Positions 1 through 7,227 are shown, counted from the stretch's first letter. The stretch is 8,486 nucleotides of DNA from RH-AL1 sp964245015 (GCA_964245015.1 CAXTMA010000185.1:1-8486), one strand, 5' to 3'. Notes: generated from the letters alone by a model not told the origin. A program made the numbers and translations.

Positions 1-2
1 GC

Positions 3-284
3 ACGTGGCTGACGGAGAACAGCGAGGGGCGCATCCATATCGTGCCCTGCGGGTCCAACTTCTGCGGCTATGCCGTCGATGCCAAATCGGCGCGCGACGG
101 CGAGAAGGTCCTCATCGACATGAAGCCGGTCAAGGATAGGTTCTGGAAGGGGCGCGTCCGCGATCCCCGGGGCGGCGGCCTCTATGATGCGACCATGTCC
201 CTCAAGGACTCCGGCACGCTGGGGATCCGAGGTTGCGCGATGGGCGGCTTCATCTGCCAGGGACAGACCTGGACGCGCGGATAG
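3..284 (+). CDS. DUF2147 family protein, 3' part (5' end outside window)
   Basis: The reading frame is open from the left edge (first full codon at base 3) to TAG at 282-284, giving about 93 residues of a C-terminal region. The pattern W-L-T-E-N...G-R-I-H-I-V-P-C-G-S-N-F-C-G-Y near the start, and the end GTLGIRGCAMGGFICQGQTW followed by TRG, match the DUF2147 family. These are small exported proteins, usually 120-150 residues, with paired cysteines in a PCG..CG motif and a GC....C.sQtWtR tail. Both motifs are present, so the C-terminus looks intact. The signal peptide expected in this family would lie upstream of the window. A GTG at 42 falls inside the conserved motif and is not the real start. 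The molecular function of the family is not established. The gene ends 21 bases before the stop of the convergent GH3 gene, with no obvious hairpin terminator between them. Confidence 0.85.
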   Translation, partial: TWLTENSEGRIHIVPCGSNFCGYAVDAKSARDGEKVLIDMKPVKDRFWKGRVRDPRGGGLYDATMSLKDSGTLGIRGCAMGGFICQGQTWTRG

Positions 285-305
285 GGGCGGCGGTGCCGAC
301 GGGCG

Positions 306-2441
306 TCAGGACGTCGCCGGGGCCGCCTCGACCCGGATGCGGACCGAGCGCAGCGTCGCGGTTTCGGCGGAGGGACCGACCAGGATCTCGATCGCGCCCG
401 GCTCCAGCACGGCGCCGTCCGCGCCGGCAAAGGCCATGTCGGCCGTTGTCAGCTCGAAGCCGACGGTGCCGCTCCGCCCCGCCTCGAGGGTGATCTTCCC
501 AACCCCCCGCAGCTCCAGCGCCGGTCGCACCACGCTGGCGACGGGATCGCGCAGGAACAGGAACAGCGTCGCCTCGCCAGAGCGCCCGCCGGTGTTGGCG
601 ACCGAGATCGTGACGGCGAGCCGCCGACCCGGCGCGATCACCGCCGGCTCGGCCCGCGGGTCGCCCAGCTCGAAGCCCGTCGTCGCCAAGCCGTGACCGA
701 ACGCAAACAACGGCTGGTTGGAACAATCGAGGTACTTGCTGGTGTAATGGTCGTCGGGGTTGAACGGCCGGCCGTTGGGCGCCGCACCGGCAAAGATGGG
801 GATCTGCCCCATGCGGCGCGGCCAGCTCATCGCCAGCCGCCCGCGCGGCGCCACCGCGCCCGAGATCACGTCGGCGAGCGCGTGTCCGGCCTCCGAGCCG
901 AGCACCCCCGCGCAGATCAGGGCCCGCGCCCGCTCGGCCAGCCAGGGCACGACCGGGGGCCGGCCGCAGAACACGATCGCGATCACGGGGGTGCCGGTGT
1001 CGAGCACGGCTTCGGCGAGGCGGCGCTGCCAGCCGGGCAGGTCGAGGTCGCTGCGGCTGGTCGCTTCGCCGTTCAGCACCGCGCCCTCGCCCACGCACAG
1101 CACCACCGCATCGGCGTGCCCGGCGGCGGCGACCGCGGCGGCGATCCCCTCCGTGCCGCCGCCCTCGATGCTGACGCCGGCGTGGTGGTCGAGGATCGCG
1201 TCGGGATAGGCCGCGCGCAGGCCGGCCAGCACGCTTACCGATGCCGCAGGATCCGCCTTCGCCGCCCAGGAGCCGACCATCTCGCGGGGCGCGTCGGCCA
1301 GCGGGCCGAGCACGGCGATGCGTTGCCGCCCCGGCATCAGCGGCACCACGCCGCCACCGTTGGTGAGCAGCACGACCGAGCGCACGGCCGCCTCGCGCGC
1401 CAGCGGCCGGAACGAGCTGCGCGTGCCGGCCCGGCAGCGCCGGTAGGGATCGGCGAACAGTCCCAACCGCTCCTTGAAGGCCAGCACCCGGCGGACGCAG
1501 CGGTCGACGTCGGCCACGGTGCAGAGCCCGCGGGTGATCGCCCCGGCGAGGTGGCCGACATAGGTGTAACCCATCATGTCGATGTCGCAGCCGGCCTTGA
1601 TCGCCAGGGCCGCCGCCTCGGCCTCGTCGCCGGCGACGCCGTGGTTCATTAGTTCGCGCACGGCCCCGTAGTCGCTGATGACCACGCCGGCGAAGCCAAG
1701 CCGGTCGCGCAGCCAATCCTGGAGCAGCGGTGCGTTGGCCGTCATCGGCACGCCGTTCAGCGCGTTCAGCGCCGGCATGATCGCGGCGACGCCGGCGCGC
1801 ACCGCCGCCTCGAAGGGCGGCAGGTAGACGTCGCGCAGCGTCTGCTCGGACATCTCGCTCGGCGCATATTCGCGGCCGGCGAGAACGGCGCCGTAGCCGC
1901 AGAAATGCTTGGCGCAGCCGGCGATCGAGTCGGCCGCGTCGAGCGCCGGGCCCTGATAACCGCGCGTCTTGGCCTCGCCCAGGCGCGCCGCCACCCAGGG
2001 ATCCTCGCCGGCCCCCTCGCAGGTGCGGCCCCAGCGGGGGTCGCGGGCCACGTCGATCATCGGCGAAAAGGTGAGGTCCTGGCCGTCCTCCGTCGCCTCG
2101 ATCGCCGCCGCCCGCGCCGTGCGCGCCCACAGCTCGGGATCGAAGGCGCAGGCTTCCGCGATGGGAAGCGGAAACATCGTGCGGTGGCCGTGGATGACGT
2201 CGAAGCCGAAGAACAGCGGGATCTTGAGCCGCGTTTCCTCCACGGCGACCCGCTGCAGCCGCTCGACATCCGCCGCGCCGACGAGGTTGATGAGGCTGCC
2301 GACCCGGCCGGCCCGCACATCGGCCGTGGCATCGCCGGCCCCCGTCGAGCCGGTCAGCGCCAGCCCCCACGCCAGCATGTTGAGCTGCCCGGCCTTTTCC
2401 TCGATCGTCATGGCGGCGATCAGGGCGTCGATATCGGTCAC
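306..2441 (-). CDS. Glycoside hydrolase family 3 beta-glucosidase (BglX-like)
   Basis: Likely hydrolyses terminal beta-linked glucose or a related sugar from oligosaccharides or glycosides by the retaining GH3 mechanism. Numbering from GTG 2450, the N-terminal GH3 barrel spans about residues 5-335 and contains MTIEEKAGQLN, FFGFDVIHG, RDPRWGRTCEGAGEDP, KHFCGYG, and VISDYGA, whose Asp260 is the expected nucleophile. The alpha/beta C-terminal domain (about 355-590) has GEGAVLNGEATSRSDLDLPG, where Glu462 is the likely acid/base, and the YTSKYLD...LFAFGHGL segment. A fibronectin-III-like domain (about 597-706) closes the protein. Length fits BglX-type enzymes, which are usually 720-770 residues with a signal peptide. 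Here none is visible, so a cytoplasmic location is inferred. The usual LLKN motif reads LLTN. GTG at 2441 is preferred because GAGGAG lies 8 bases upstream of it but overlaps the alternative GTG at 2450. The exact substrate is unknown. Confidence 0.93.
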   Translation of the reverse strand: MTDIDALIAAMTIEEKAGQLNMLAWGLALTGSTGAGDATADVRAGRVGSLINLVGAADVERLQRVAVEETRLKIPLFFGFDVIHGHRTMFPLPIAEACAFDPELWARTARAAAIEATEDGQDLTFSPMIDVARDPRWGRTCEGAGEDPWVAARLGEAKTRGYQGPALDAADSIAGCAKHFCGYGAVLAGREYAPSEMSEQTLRDVYLPPFEAAVRAGVAAIMPALNALNGVPMTANAPLLQDWLRDRLGFAGVVISDYGAVRELMNHGVAGDEAEAAALAIKAGCDIDMMGYTYVGHLAGAITRGLCTVADVDRCVRRVLAFKERLGLFADPYRRCRAGTRSSFRPLAREAAVRSVVLLTNGGGVVPLMPGRQRIAVLGPLADAPREMVGSWAAKADPAASVSVLAGLRAAYPDAILDHHAGVSIEGGGTEGIAAAVAAAGHADAVVLCVGEGAVLNGEATSRSDLDLPGWQRRLAEAVLDTGTPVIAIVFCGRPPVVPWLAERARALICAGVLGSEAGHALADVISGAVAPRGRLAMSWPRRMGQIPIFAGAAPNGRPFNPDDHYTSKYLDCSNQPLFAFGHGLATTGFELGDPRAEPAVIAPGRRLAVTISVANTGGRSGEATLFLFLRDPVASVVRPALELRGVGKITLEAGRSGTVGFELTTADMAFAGADGAVLEPGAIEILVGPSAETATLRSVRIRVEAAPATS

Positions 2442-2449
2442 GGCAGGCA

Positions 2450-2455
2450 CTCCTC
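2450..2455 (-). promoter_or_regulatory. Shine-Dalgarno site deciding the GH3 start
   Basis: On the minus strand GAGGAG occupies 2455-2450. Its last base is the first base of the upstream candidate GTG (2450), so it cannot serve that codon. It is 8 bases from the in-frame GTG at 2441, which is ideal spacing. This favours a protein three residues shorter than the longest reading frame. Confidence 0.65.
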
Positions 2456-2484
2456 GCGGTGGATCAGATAGGCGCTTGCCTGCT

Positions 2485-2510
2485 CCGCTGCAGCGGCGGC
2501 TCGGTCCGCC
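2485..2510. other. Palindrome and adjacent hairpin in the GH3/DUF4149 divergent intergenic region
   Basis: CCGCTGCAGCGG at 2485-2496 is a perfect 12-base palindrome. GGCGG (2495-2499) can also pair with CCGCC (2506-2510). The site lies 44 bases upstream of the GH3 start on the minus strand, inside the roughly 180-base space between divergent genes, where an operator or promoter would be expected. It may be chance in GC-rich DNA. I see no convincing -35/-10 pair in this spacer. Confidence 0.25.
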
Positions 2511-2623
2511 GGCCTTTGCGCAGGACTGCTCAACTGCGATCCAGGGTCTTCGGCCAGAGTCTGCGGCGATGCGTTTCGCTTGCGACCTCTTGCTCGGCGC
2601 GCGACGCAGCCGATCTCCGCACC

Positions 2624-3046
2624 ATGACCATCGCCCTGCATGTCGCCGCCCTGCTCGCCCTTGCCCTTCTGCTGGGCGGGATGGTGTTCTTCGCCGGGGT
2701 TGTCGCCCCCAAGGTGTTCACGCGCCTGCCGATGGAATACGCGGGGCCGTTCATCCGCGCGCTCTTTCCGCGCTACTACCTTTATCTCCTGGTGACCTCC
2801 GGCCTTTGCGCGGCCGCCCTGTCGATCGAGCGCCCGGGTGATGCCGCGATCATGGCAGTCGTCGCGCTCGTCATGCTCTGGCTGATGCTGGGCCTGATGC
2901 CTGCCATCAACCGTCGCAGCGACCGCGCGCAGGCCGGCAAGGACGGAGCGAAACAGGCGTTCGACCGGGCACACCGCTTGTCGGTCATCGTGAACGTGCT
3001 GCAGCTTGCCGCAGCCGCGAGCGTGTTCGTCCATCTCAACCTCTGA
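2624..3046 (+). CDS. DUF4149-type four-helix inner-membrane protein
   Basis: A 140-residue membrane protein starting MTIALHVAALLALALLLGG. Four hydrophobic segments are visible at about residues 4-26, 49-67, 74-95 and 119-138. The first runs into GGMVFFAGVVAPKVF, followed by FPRYYLYLL. This pattern (GG.vFF..vvaP..F, then a fp.Yy motif) is typical of DUF4149/TMEM205-like proteins, whose biochemical function is not known. A charged stretch with several Arg and Lys separates helices 3 and 4. The frame is open back to a GTG at 2459, but the extra 55 residues are Arg/Ser-rich and unlike the family, so ATG 2624 is chosen even though no clear Shine-Dalgarno precedes it. The stop TGA shares its final A with the ATG of the next gene, which implies translational coupling. 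Confidence 0.8.
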   Translation: MTIALHVAALLALALLLGGMVFFAGVVAPKVFTRLPMEYAGPFIRALFPRYYLYLLVTSGLCAAALSIERPGDAAIMAVVALVMLWLMLGLMPAINRRSDRAQAGKDGAKQAFDRAHRLSVIVNVLQLAAAASVFVHLNL

Positions 3047-3630
3047 TGCGCAGCCGTCCGTCCCACGCCGATTCGCTTGACGAGGTGCTGGCCGAGGCTT
3101 GGCGACTGCTCGGCCGAGGCGTTTCCGACCGCCGCAGCAGCTTTCACAACCCCACGCTGGCCAGCGTGGATGCGCAAGGACGTCCCCACCTGCGGACGGT
3201 CGTGCTGCGAGGCTTCGACCCAGCCACGCGCCGCTTGACGATCCACACTGACCGTCGTTCGACCAAGCTGCGCGAGATCGAAGCGCGGCCGTTCGTTTCG
3301 CTGCAGGTTTACGATCGGTCGGCGTCGCTGCAGGTCCGGCTCGACGCCGTCGCCGCCATTCATCTCGACGATGCCGTGACCCGCAGCGCCTGGATGCAAA
3401 GTCCGGCCATGAGCCGACTTGCCTACGCGATCAACCCGGCACCCGGAACGCCCATCCCGGCCCCGCTCGCCGCTCCCGACGACGCCGAAGCGGGCGCCGC
3501 GAACTTCGCGGTGTTGCAAGTCGTCTTCGATCGACTCGAATGGCTTTGGCTGAGCTGTGAAGGACACCGGCGGGCCGCCTTCACTTGGCGCGCGTACGGC
3601 GAACTCGAAGCGACGTGGCTGGTGCCGTAG
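3046..3630 (+). CDS. Pyridoxamine 5'-phosphate oxidase family FMN-binding protein (Alr4036-like)
   Basis: A 194-residue protein with a split-barrel FMN-binding fold. Visible motifs are SSFHNPTLASVDAQGRPHLR, then TVVLRGFD (residues about 33-58), corresponding to the flavin-phosphate-binding R.V.LRg region, and IHTDRRSTKLREIEARPFVSLQVYD (about 66-90), corresponding to the yTd.rS.K..el strand-helix pair. The C-terminal LEWLWLSCEGHRRAAFTW is where the family places L.l....h.R..f. Length agrees with the Alr4036 type. It need not be the vitamin B6 enzyme PdxH, because many members bind FMN or F420 and act as oxidoreductases of unknown substrate. The start ATG overlaps the preceding stop by one base (TGATG at 3044-3048), so it forms a two-gene operon with the membrane protein. 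A 120-base gap follows before the regulator. Confidence 0.85.
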   Translation: MRSRPSHADSLDEVLAEAWRLLGRGVSDRRSSFHNPTLASVDAQGRPHLRTVVLRGFDPATRRLTIHTDRRSTKLREIEARPFVSLQVYDRSASLQVRLDAVAAIHLDDAVTRSAWMQSPAMSRLAYAINPAPGTPIPAPLAAPDDAEAGAANFAVLQVVFDRLEWLWLSCEGHRRAAFTWRAYGELEATWLVP

Positions 3631-3750
3631 TCGTGACGTGGCAGAAGCGCGCCCTTTGCGGGCCATGCACTGCATTCGACCGCAAGCAACTGGTCGAGCC
3701 TGCCTTTCCGTTGTATCCGGCATGATCGGGGCAATTGGGATACCAGTAGT

Positions 3751-4758
3751 TTGGTCAAGCGCTTCGTGCAGACGACCCAGGGCGTCGCATCGCGCGAGCG
3801 TTGGGATTACTGGAAGGATACGACGCTAGCGCCAGTGGATGCCAAGGCCGCCGGCGATCCCGCAGCCTTCGAGGCTCACCGCACGGTGTCCGAGACGGCG
3901 CATGGAACGCTGATCGAGACCACCAGCCACCCCATGTCGATGCATCGCCCGCAGAGCAAGATCACGCGCGACGGCATCGACCATGCCTGCCTCGTCGTCG
4001 CGCTGGCGGGAAGCGGCGTCATCAACCAGGTGAGCCGGCCCGAGGACCTCCTGCGGCCGGGCGACCTCATCCTTTACGATCTCGGACGGCCCTACACGGC
4101 CGCCTCGGTCGAACCTTATCGCGAACTGAGGCTCTACGTGCCGCGCGACACGTTCGCCAGGCGTGTCGGGCGCATCGAAATCCTGTCCGGTCTGCAGTTG
4201 CGGGGCGGGGACGGCCTCGTGGATTTGTTCACGTCCTACTTCCAGGGCTACGCGGCGTCGCTGCCGAGCCTCGATGCGCGGCAGGCCGACGTCGGCATGG
4301 ACGGCGTGCTTCACCTGCTGTCGGGACTGGTCAACACGTCGTTGAGCGCGTCGGGCGACATCGGCGCCCCTCTCGCGCGCGACTCCCTGCTGACCTTGGC
4401 GTTGCGGCACATCGAGATGTTCTTCGGCGACCCGAAGCTCGACGTCGCCACGCTGGCGCGGGCGATCGGCGTTTCGCGCTCCCGCCTCTACGATGCCTTC
4501 GTCGCGCGCGGCGGTGTCGCCTCGGCGATCAGGGATACCAGGCTCGAACGCGCCCGCCTCCGGCTTGCGGCATCCGAAGAACGTCACCGCACGCTGGAGG
4601 AGATCGCCCGCTGCTGCGGATTCCTCGAATACACGACCTTTACCCGAGCCTTTCGGCGACGCTTCGGCACGTCACCCATCGATGTGCGGGCGCAAGCCGC
4701 CCTCGGCTACGCCGGAGATCGGGACAACAAACCAATCCCGCTTTTCAAAACACGGTGA
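3751..4758 (+). CDS. AraC-family transcriptional regulator
   Basis: A 335-residue DNA-binding regulator. Residues about 15-215 resemble the AraC_binding_2 sensor domain found in FeaR-like and related activators: RWDYWKDTTLAP, then a cupin-like stretch with LVVALAGSGVINQ and LLRPGDLILYDLGRPYT. Residues about 225-312 form the tandem helix-turn-helix AraC domain: LDVATLARAIGVSRSRLYDAF (first HTH) and LEEIARCCGFLEYTTFTRAF followed by RRRFGTSP (second HTH and signature). The only early start in frame is TTG 3751, with a weak GGGA 10 bases upstream (3737-3740). Later starts would cut into the sensor domain. The ligand is not predictable. Its neighbours (GH3 enzyme, porin) suggest carbohydrate-linked genes, but its own target could equally be distant. 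Its last 14 bases overlap the convergent porin gene. Confidence 0.9.
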   Translation: MVKRFVQTTQGVASRERWDYWKDTTLAPVDAKAAGDPAAFEAHRTVSETAHGTLIETTSHPMSMHRPQSKITRDGIDHACLVVALAGSGVINQVSRPEDLLRPGDLILYDLGRPYTAASVEPYRELRLYVPRDTFARRVGRIEILSGLQLRGGDGLVDLFTSYFQGYAASLPSLDARQADVGMDGVLHLLSGLVNTSLSASGDIGAPLARDSLLTLALRHIEMFFGDPKLDVATLARAIGVSRSRLYDAFVARGGVASAIRDTRLERARLRLAASEERHRTLEEIARCCGFLEYTTFTRAFRRRFGTSPIDVRAQAALGYAGDRDNKPIPLFKTR

Positions 4759-6373
4759 GGAGGCCGACGAGCGCGTTAAGCGCATGGCCCTCGCCCGGGA
4801 AGGTCACGGTGCTGGGATGGTCGGTGTAGCCGATGCCAGCCGAAACGTAGGCGCCCGGTGCGAGATGGGCGAGGTAGGAGAGCGTGCAGGCGTTGGAAGC
4901 GTGAACCGCCGTCGGCACGGCGATGCCGAACCGCGCCGCGACCGCTGAGGCGGGGTTGAGGGTGTCGGGGATGTAGCGGCTGAACACCTGGTGATCGTAG
5001 ACCAACGACACGAGGTCGGTCGGCCGCGCGTCGAAGGGGCCGATCGCGTAGATTCGGGCTTCTTCGTACTGCGAGATCGGCGTCGTGCGCTGCGGCGCGT
5101 ACTCGAACGTCGCGCCGACGTAGAGGCCGCGATAGGCGCTCGGCGCCGAGCCGGGCGCCAACTGCAGGATCTGCCGATCGGCGAGCACATAGGTGCCCGC
5201 GTTGCCTTTGAGCGTCGCGTCGGGGTCGCTCGCGAGGCGGCTGAAGTCGGTGAAGCGCGCGTCGTTGTACATGCCGGCGGCACGGATCCACGTTTCCGGG
5301 ACGCCCGGCGCCGCCTCGCGCCGGTAGCCGACCTCGTTGACGAGGAAGACGCCGTCGCCGGGCGCGCTGAAGCGCACGCCGGCCGGGTTCTGCTTGGCGC
5401 CGTCGAAGATCGGATTGCCGGTCGGTCCGTGCACGGGATCGCTGCGCTGCACGCTGGCTTGCGAGTAGAGGTGCTCGCCAAGGTGGTACTTCAGGACCAC
5501 GGCGGGCGATTGGACGAAGGACATGCCCAGCAGCACGTGGACCGCCGCCGCCGGCCCGAACGTCGTCGCGAAGGTGCCGCCGATGTTGGTGCCGACGAAG
5601 TTCGAGGTGTTCGACAGCAGGCCGGCCTCAAGCTCGAGCTTGCCGCCGAGCAGCGTCTGATAGTAGGTGAACTGCTGCAGCGAGAACTGATTGGGCAGGA
5701 ACGGCTGCCACGTCGAGTTCAGCTTCGATGCGCCGACGACGACCTGCCCGTCGGGAACGCCGAGGCGGGACGTGTCGGCGATGGCGTAAAGCAGGCTGAT
5801 GTTGGCCAGCGTCGGGCGCTCGCCGTTGTAAACCTGGTTGCCGGCGGCGACCGCTCCCCTGTTGGGGCTCGGCGCATAGGCCTCGGGCACCTTCGGCGGC
5901 GTCGCCAGCGTGTTGTCCGTGAACTGCGTGATGTTGTATTGGATGATGCCGAGCCCGTAGCGGTCGAGCGTGGTGCGCAGGCCGCCGGCGTCGCCGAGCA
6001 GGGTATCGGCTTGGGACGGGGAGCGGAAATCCCACATCCTGATCGCGTAGGCCTTGTCCAGGCGCTGGAGGTCCGGCGCGGCGGCGGTCGCCTCGGGCGC
6101 TTGCGCATCGGCGCGCGCCGTTGCGCGCCGCGACAGATCTTTCTTCGTCTTGGCCTTCGTCGTGTTGGCCTTGACCTGCCGTTTCGGTTGAACCGGAGAT
6201 GCGCCCTCTTCGGCCATCGTGGGCGAGGGCAGCCCGAGCCAAGGTCCGGCAAACGAGGGCGCGGCGACCGCAATCACGTAGCAGGACGCGTATCGTTGCG
6301 CGCGGGCCCTCAGGGATGATCCCGCGCCGACACTTGCGGGCTTTGGAGCATATGCGAGCATAGCGGTCGCCAT
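4745..6373 (-). CDS. Carbohydrate porin, OprB family
   Basis: Predicted outer-membrane beta-barrel for diffusion of sugars. Frame of 542 residues ending LVGLLTVF; a terminal Phe is the typical barrel-assembly signal. The barrel starts around residue 112 with MWDFRSPSQADTLLGDAGGL, then TTLDRYGLGIIQYNITQ, matching the OprB pattern LfGd.gGlR..L...Gi. Repeated amphipathic strands with GA, LQQFTYYQ, LELEAG and YVGATFEYAP follow. Residues about 62-100 form a Lys/Ala/Thr-rich linker, as seen in several rhizobial porins. The export signal is unusual: from ATG 6373 there is a 20-residue neutral extension, then RARAQR and a weak hydrophobic stretch to about residue 50. ATG 6361 and GTG 6277 are alternative starts and none has a clear Shine-Dalgarno, so the 5' end is uncertain. 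The 3' end overlaps the AraC gene. Confidence 0.85.
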   Translation of the reverse strand: MATAMLAYAPKPASVGAGSSLRARAQRYASCYVIAVAAPSFAGPWLGLPSPTMAEEGASPVQPKRQVKANTTKAKTKKDLSRRATARADAQAPEATAAAPDLQRLDKAYAIRMWDFRSPSQADTLLGDAGGLRTTLDRYGLGIIQYNITQFTDNTLATPPKVPEAYAPSPNRGAVAAGNQVYNGERPTLANISLLYAIADTSRLGVPDGQVVVGASKLNSTWQPFLPNQFSLQQFTYYQTLLGGKLELEAGLLSNTSNFVGTNIGGTFATTFGPAAAVHVLLGMSFVQSPAVVLKYHLGEHLYSQASVQRSDPVHGPTGNPIFDGAKQNPAGVRFSAPGDGVFLVNEVGYRREAAPGVPETWIRAAGMYNDARFTDFSRLASDPDATLKGNAGTYVLADRQILQLAPGSAPSAYRGLYVGATFEYAPQRTTPISQYEEARIYAIGPFDARPTDLVSLVYDHQVFSRYIPDTLNPASAVAARFGIAVPTAVHASNACTLSYLAHLAPGAYVSAGIGYTDHPSTVTFPGEGHALNALVGLLTVF

Positions 6374-6500
6374 TATGACCGACGAAGCCGCATTGGGGAA
6401 GACGCGCGAGCAACTCGTCTGCCGGCGAGAAATCCAGGATCAACGCGAGGGAGATCGGCCCGAACAGTCCGATGCGCTTCCGGGCGGGTCGTGCGGCGAC

Positions 6501-6540
6501 ATGGCGTGCAGCAGGTCCTGATGGCGTGCAGCAGGTCCTG
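6501..6540 (+). repeat. Exact 20-bp tandem duplication
   Basis: The unit atggcgtgcagcaggtcctg occurs twice with no gap or mismatch, at 6501-6520 and 6521-6540. Two units only, so this is a recent slippage or duplication event rather than a long array. It lies in a non-coding stretch. Confidence 0.95.
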
Positions 6541-6571
6541 CCGTCAGCCGAGCCCCCGGAGGCTTAAACGT

Positions 6572-6599
6572 CGGACCGGAACGCGCGCGGCGGTTTTCG
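6572..6599 (+). repeat. Degenerate REP-like element, copy 1
   Basis: These 28 bases match the reverse complement of 7447-7474 at 24 of 28 positions. Both begin CGGACCG and end GCGGTTTTCG. In this copy the inverted-repeat arm is degraded (GGAAC in place of GAAAA), so the hairpin is weaker. The two copies face opposite directions and flank the decayed MFS and outer-membrane gene remnants. Confidence 0.6.
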
Positions 6600-6668
6600 C
6601 CCAGGCCCAATGCTTTGAGATGAGCGATGATCCCGGTCGAAGCCGTCGGTTCGGCGCGAACACCGGGC

Positions 6669-6673
6669 GGAGG
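6669..6673 (+). promoter_or_regulatory. Shine-Dalgarno of the MFS remnant
   Basis: GGAGG lies 10 bases upstream of ATG 6684. It supports 6684 as the original start of the now broken transporter gene. Confidence 0.5.
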
Positions 6674-6683
6674 ATGATGGGCC

Positions 6684-7096
6684 ATGCGCGCTGCCGATAC
6701 CCCATGCGAAGGCGGCGCCATGCCGGGATCGGCGGTCGCGATGGTTCTGGCTCTGACGCTGGCCATGACCATGTCCTTTGCGACCGCTACGCGCTCAATC
6801 TCGTGATCGAGCCGATCAAGCGGGATTTCCCGCTGTCGGACACTGCGGTGGCTCTGATCCAGGGTTTCGCCTTCTCGATGTTCTTCGTCGTGAGCGGTCT
6901 GCCGCTCGGGAACCTTGTCGACCGCACGCGTCGCCTGACGGTCATCGCCGCGGGCGTCCTGCTGTGGAGCCTGGCGACCTGCGCCTTCGGACTGGTGAGC
7001 GGTTTCGGCGGACGTCTTGCCTGCCGGATCGCGGTGGCCGTCGGCGAGGCGTCGCCCTCGCCGGCCACCTTCTGTCGATGGTGGCTGCGGTGCTGA
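6684..7096 (+). pseudogene. Frameshifted and truncated MFS transporter
   Basis: Remnant of a major facilitator superfamily transporter. From ATG 6684 the first frame encodes a short lead and transmembrane helix 1 (SAVAMVLALTLAMTMSF, to 6779). The homologous reading then moves to another frame at 6782 with DRYALNLVIEPIKRDFPLSD, continuing AVALIQGFAFSMFFVVSGLP, LGNLVDRTRR (the motif A region between helices 2 and 3), LLWSLATCAFGLVSGFGG and RIAVAVGEASPSPATF. One base is missing between TTT (6777-6779) and GAC (6782-6784). Family members usually read fvDRyalNl here and GEA.lsPAa later. The homology stops at about 7072 and the frame ends at 7096, so only about 130 of an expected 420-450 residues remain. 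RLACRIAV replaces the usual lFlARi.V, which suggests further decay. No other part of the gene is seen downstream. Confidence 0.8.
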
Positions 7097-7227
7097 CCGG
7101 ATGGTCGGCGTTGAGGCCCTACGCCGCGACGCCTTCGAAGCGGGGATGATTGGCATGGACGCCAAGCCTTGCGACTTGTGGATGGTGGTCGCGTCGGCCG
7201 GGACATTCGGCCATCCCTTGCTGCGTT

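Larger units (their letters stand above)
6374..6683. other. Non-coding spacer between porin and MFS remnant
   Basis: About 310 bases without a convincing gene. Open frames here run through repeats or out of frame across the porin start. It contains the exact 20-base tandem duplication (6501-6540), a degenerate REP-like copy (6572-6599) and a Shine-Dalgarno for the MFS remnant (6669-6673). The porin promoter should lie here but no clear -35/-10 pair was found. Confidence 0.5.

Noticed and set aside
250..2370. Very long minus-strand frame (706 codons) overlapping the GH3 gene
   Set aside because: It is the GH3 gene read out of frame: Arg/Gly/Ala-rich with no motifs, a common effect of high GC.
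2459..2623. N-terminal extension of the DUF4149 protein from GTG 2459
   Set aside because: The 55 residues are Arg/Ser-rich and unlike the family; the hydrophobic N-terminus starts naturally at ATG 2624.
3646..3666. Terminator after the FMN-binding protein gene
   Set aside because: Only a 4-bp GCCC/GGGC stem and no T-run.
3801..4829. 342-codon plus-strand frame overlapping the AraC gene
   Set aside because: Out-of-frame reading of the regulator; the AraC motifs lie in the frame starting at 3751.
4991..6319. 442-codon plus-strand frame opposite the porin gene
   Set aside because: Antisense shadow of the porin; Arg/Val/Gly-rich low-complexity sequence with no recognisable domain.
6501..6540. 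CRISPR array
   Set aside because: Two directly adjacent units without a spacer and no cas genes nearby.
6440..7206. Minus-strand frames opposite the MFS remnant
   Set aside because: They are Arg/Pro/Ser-rich shadows; the plus strand carries clear MFS motifs.
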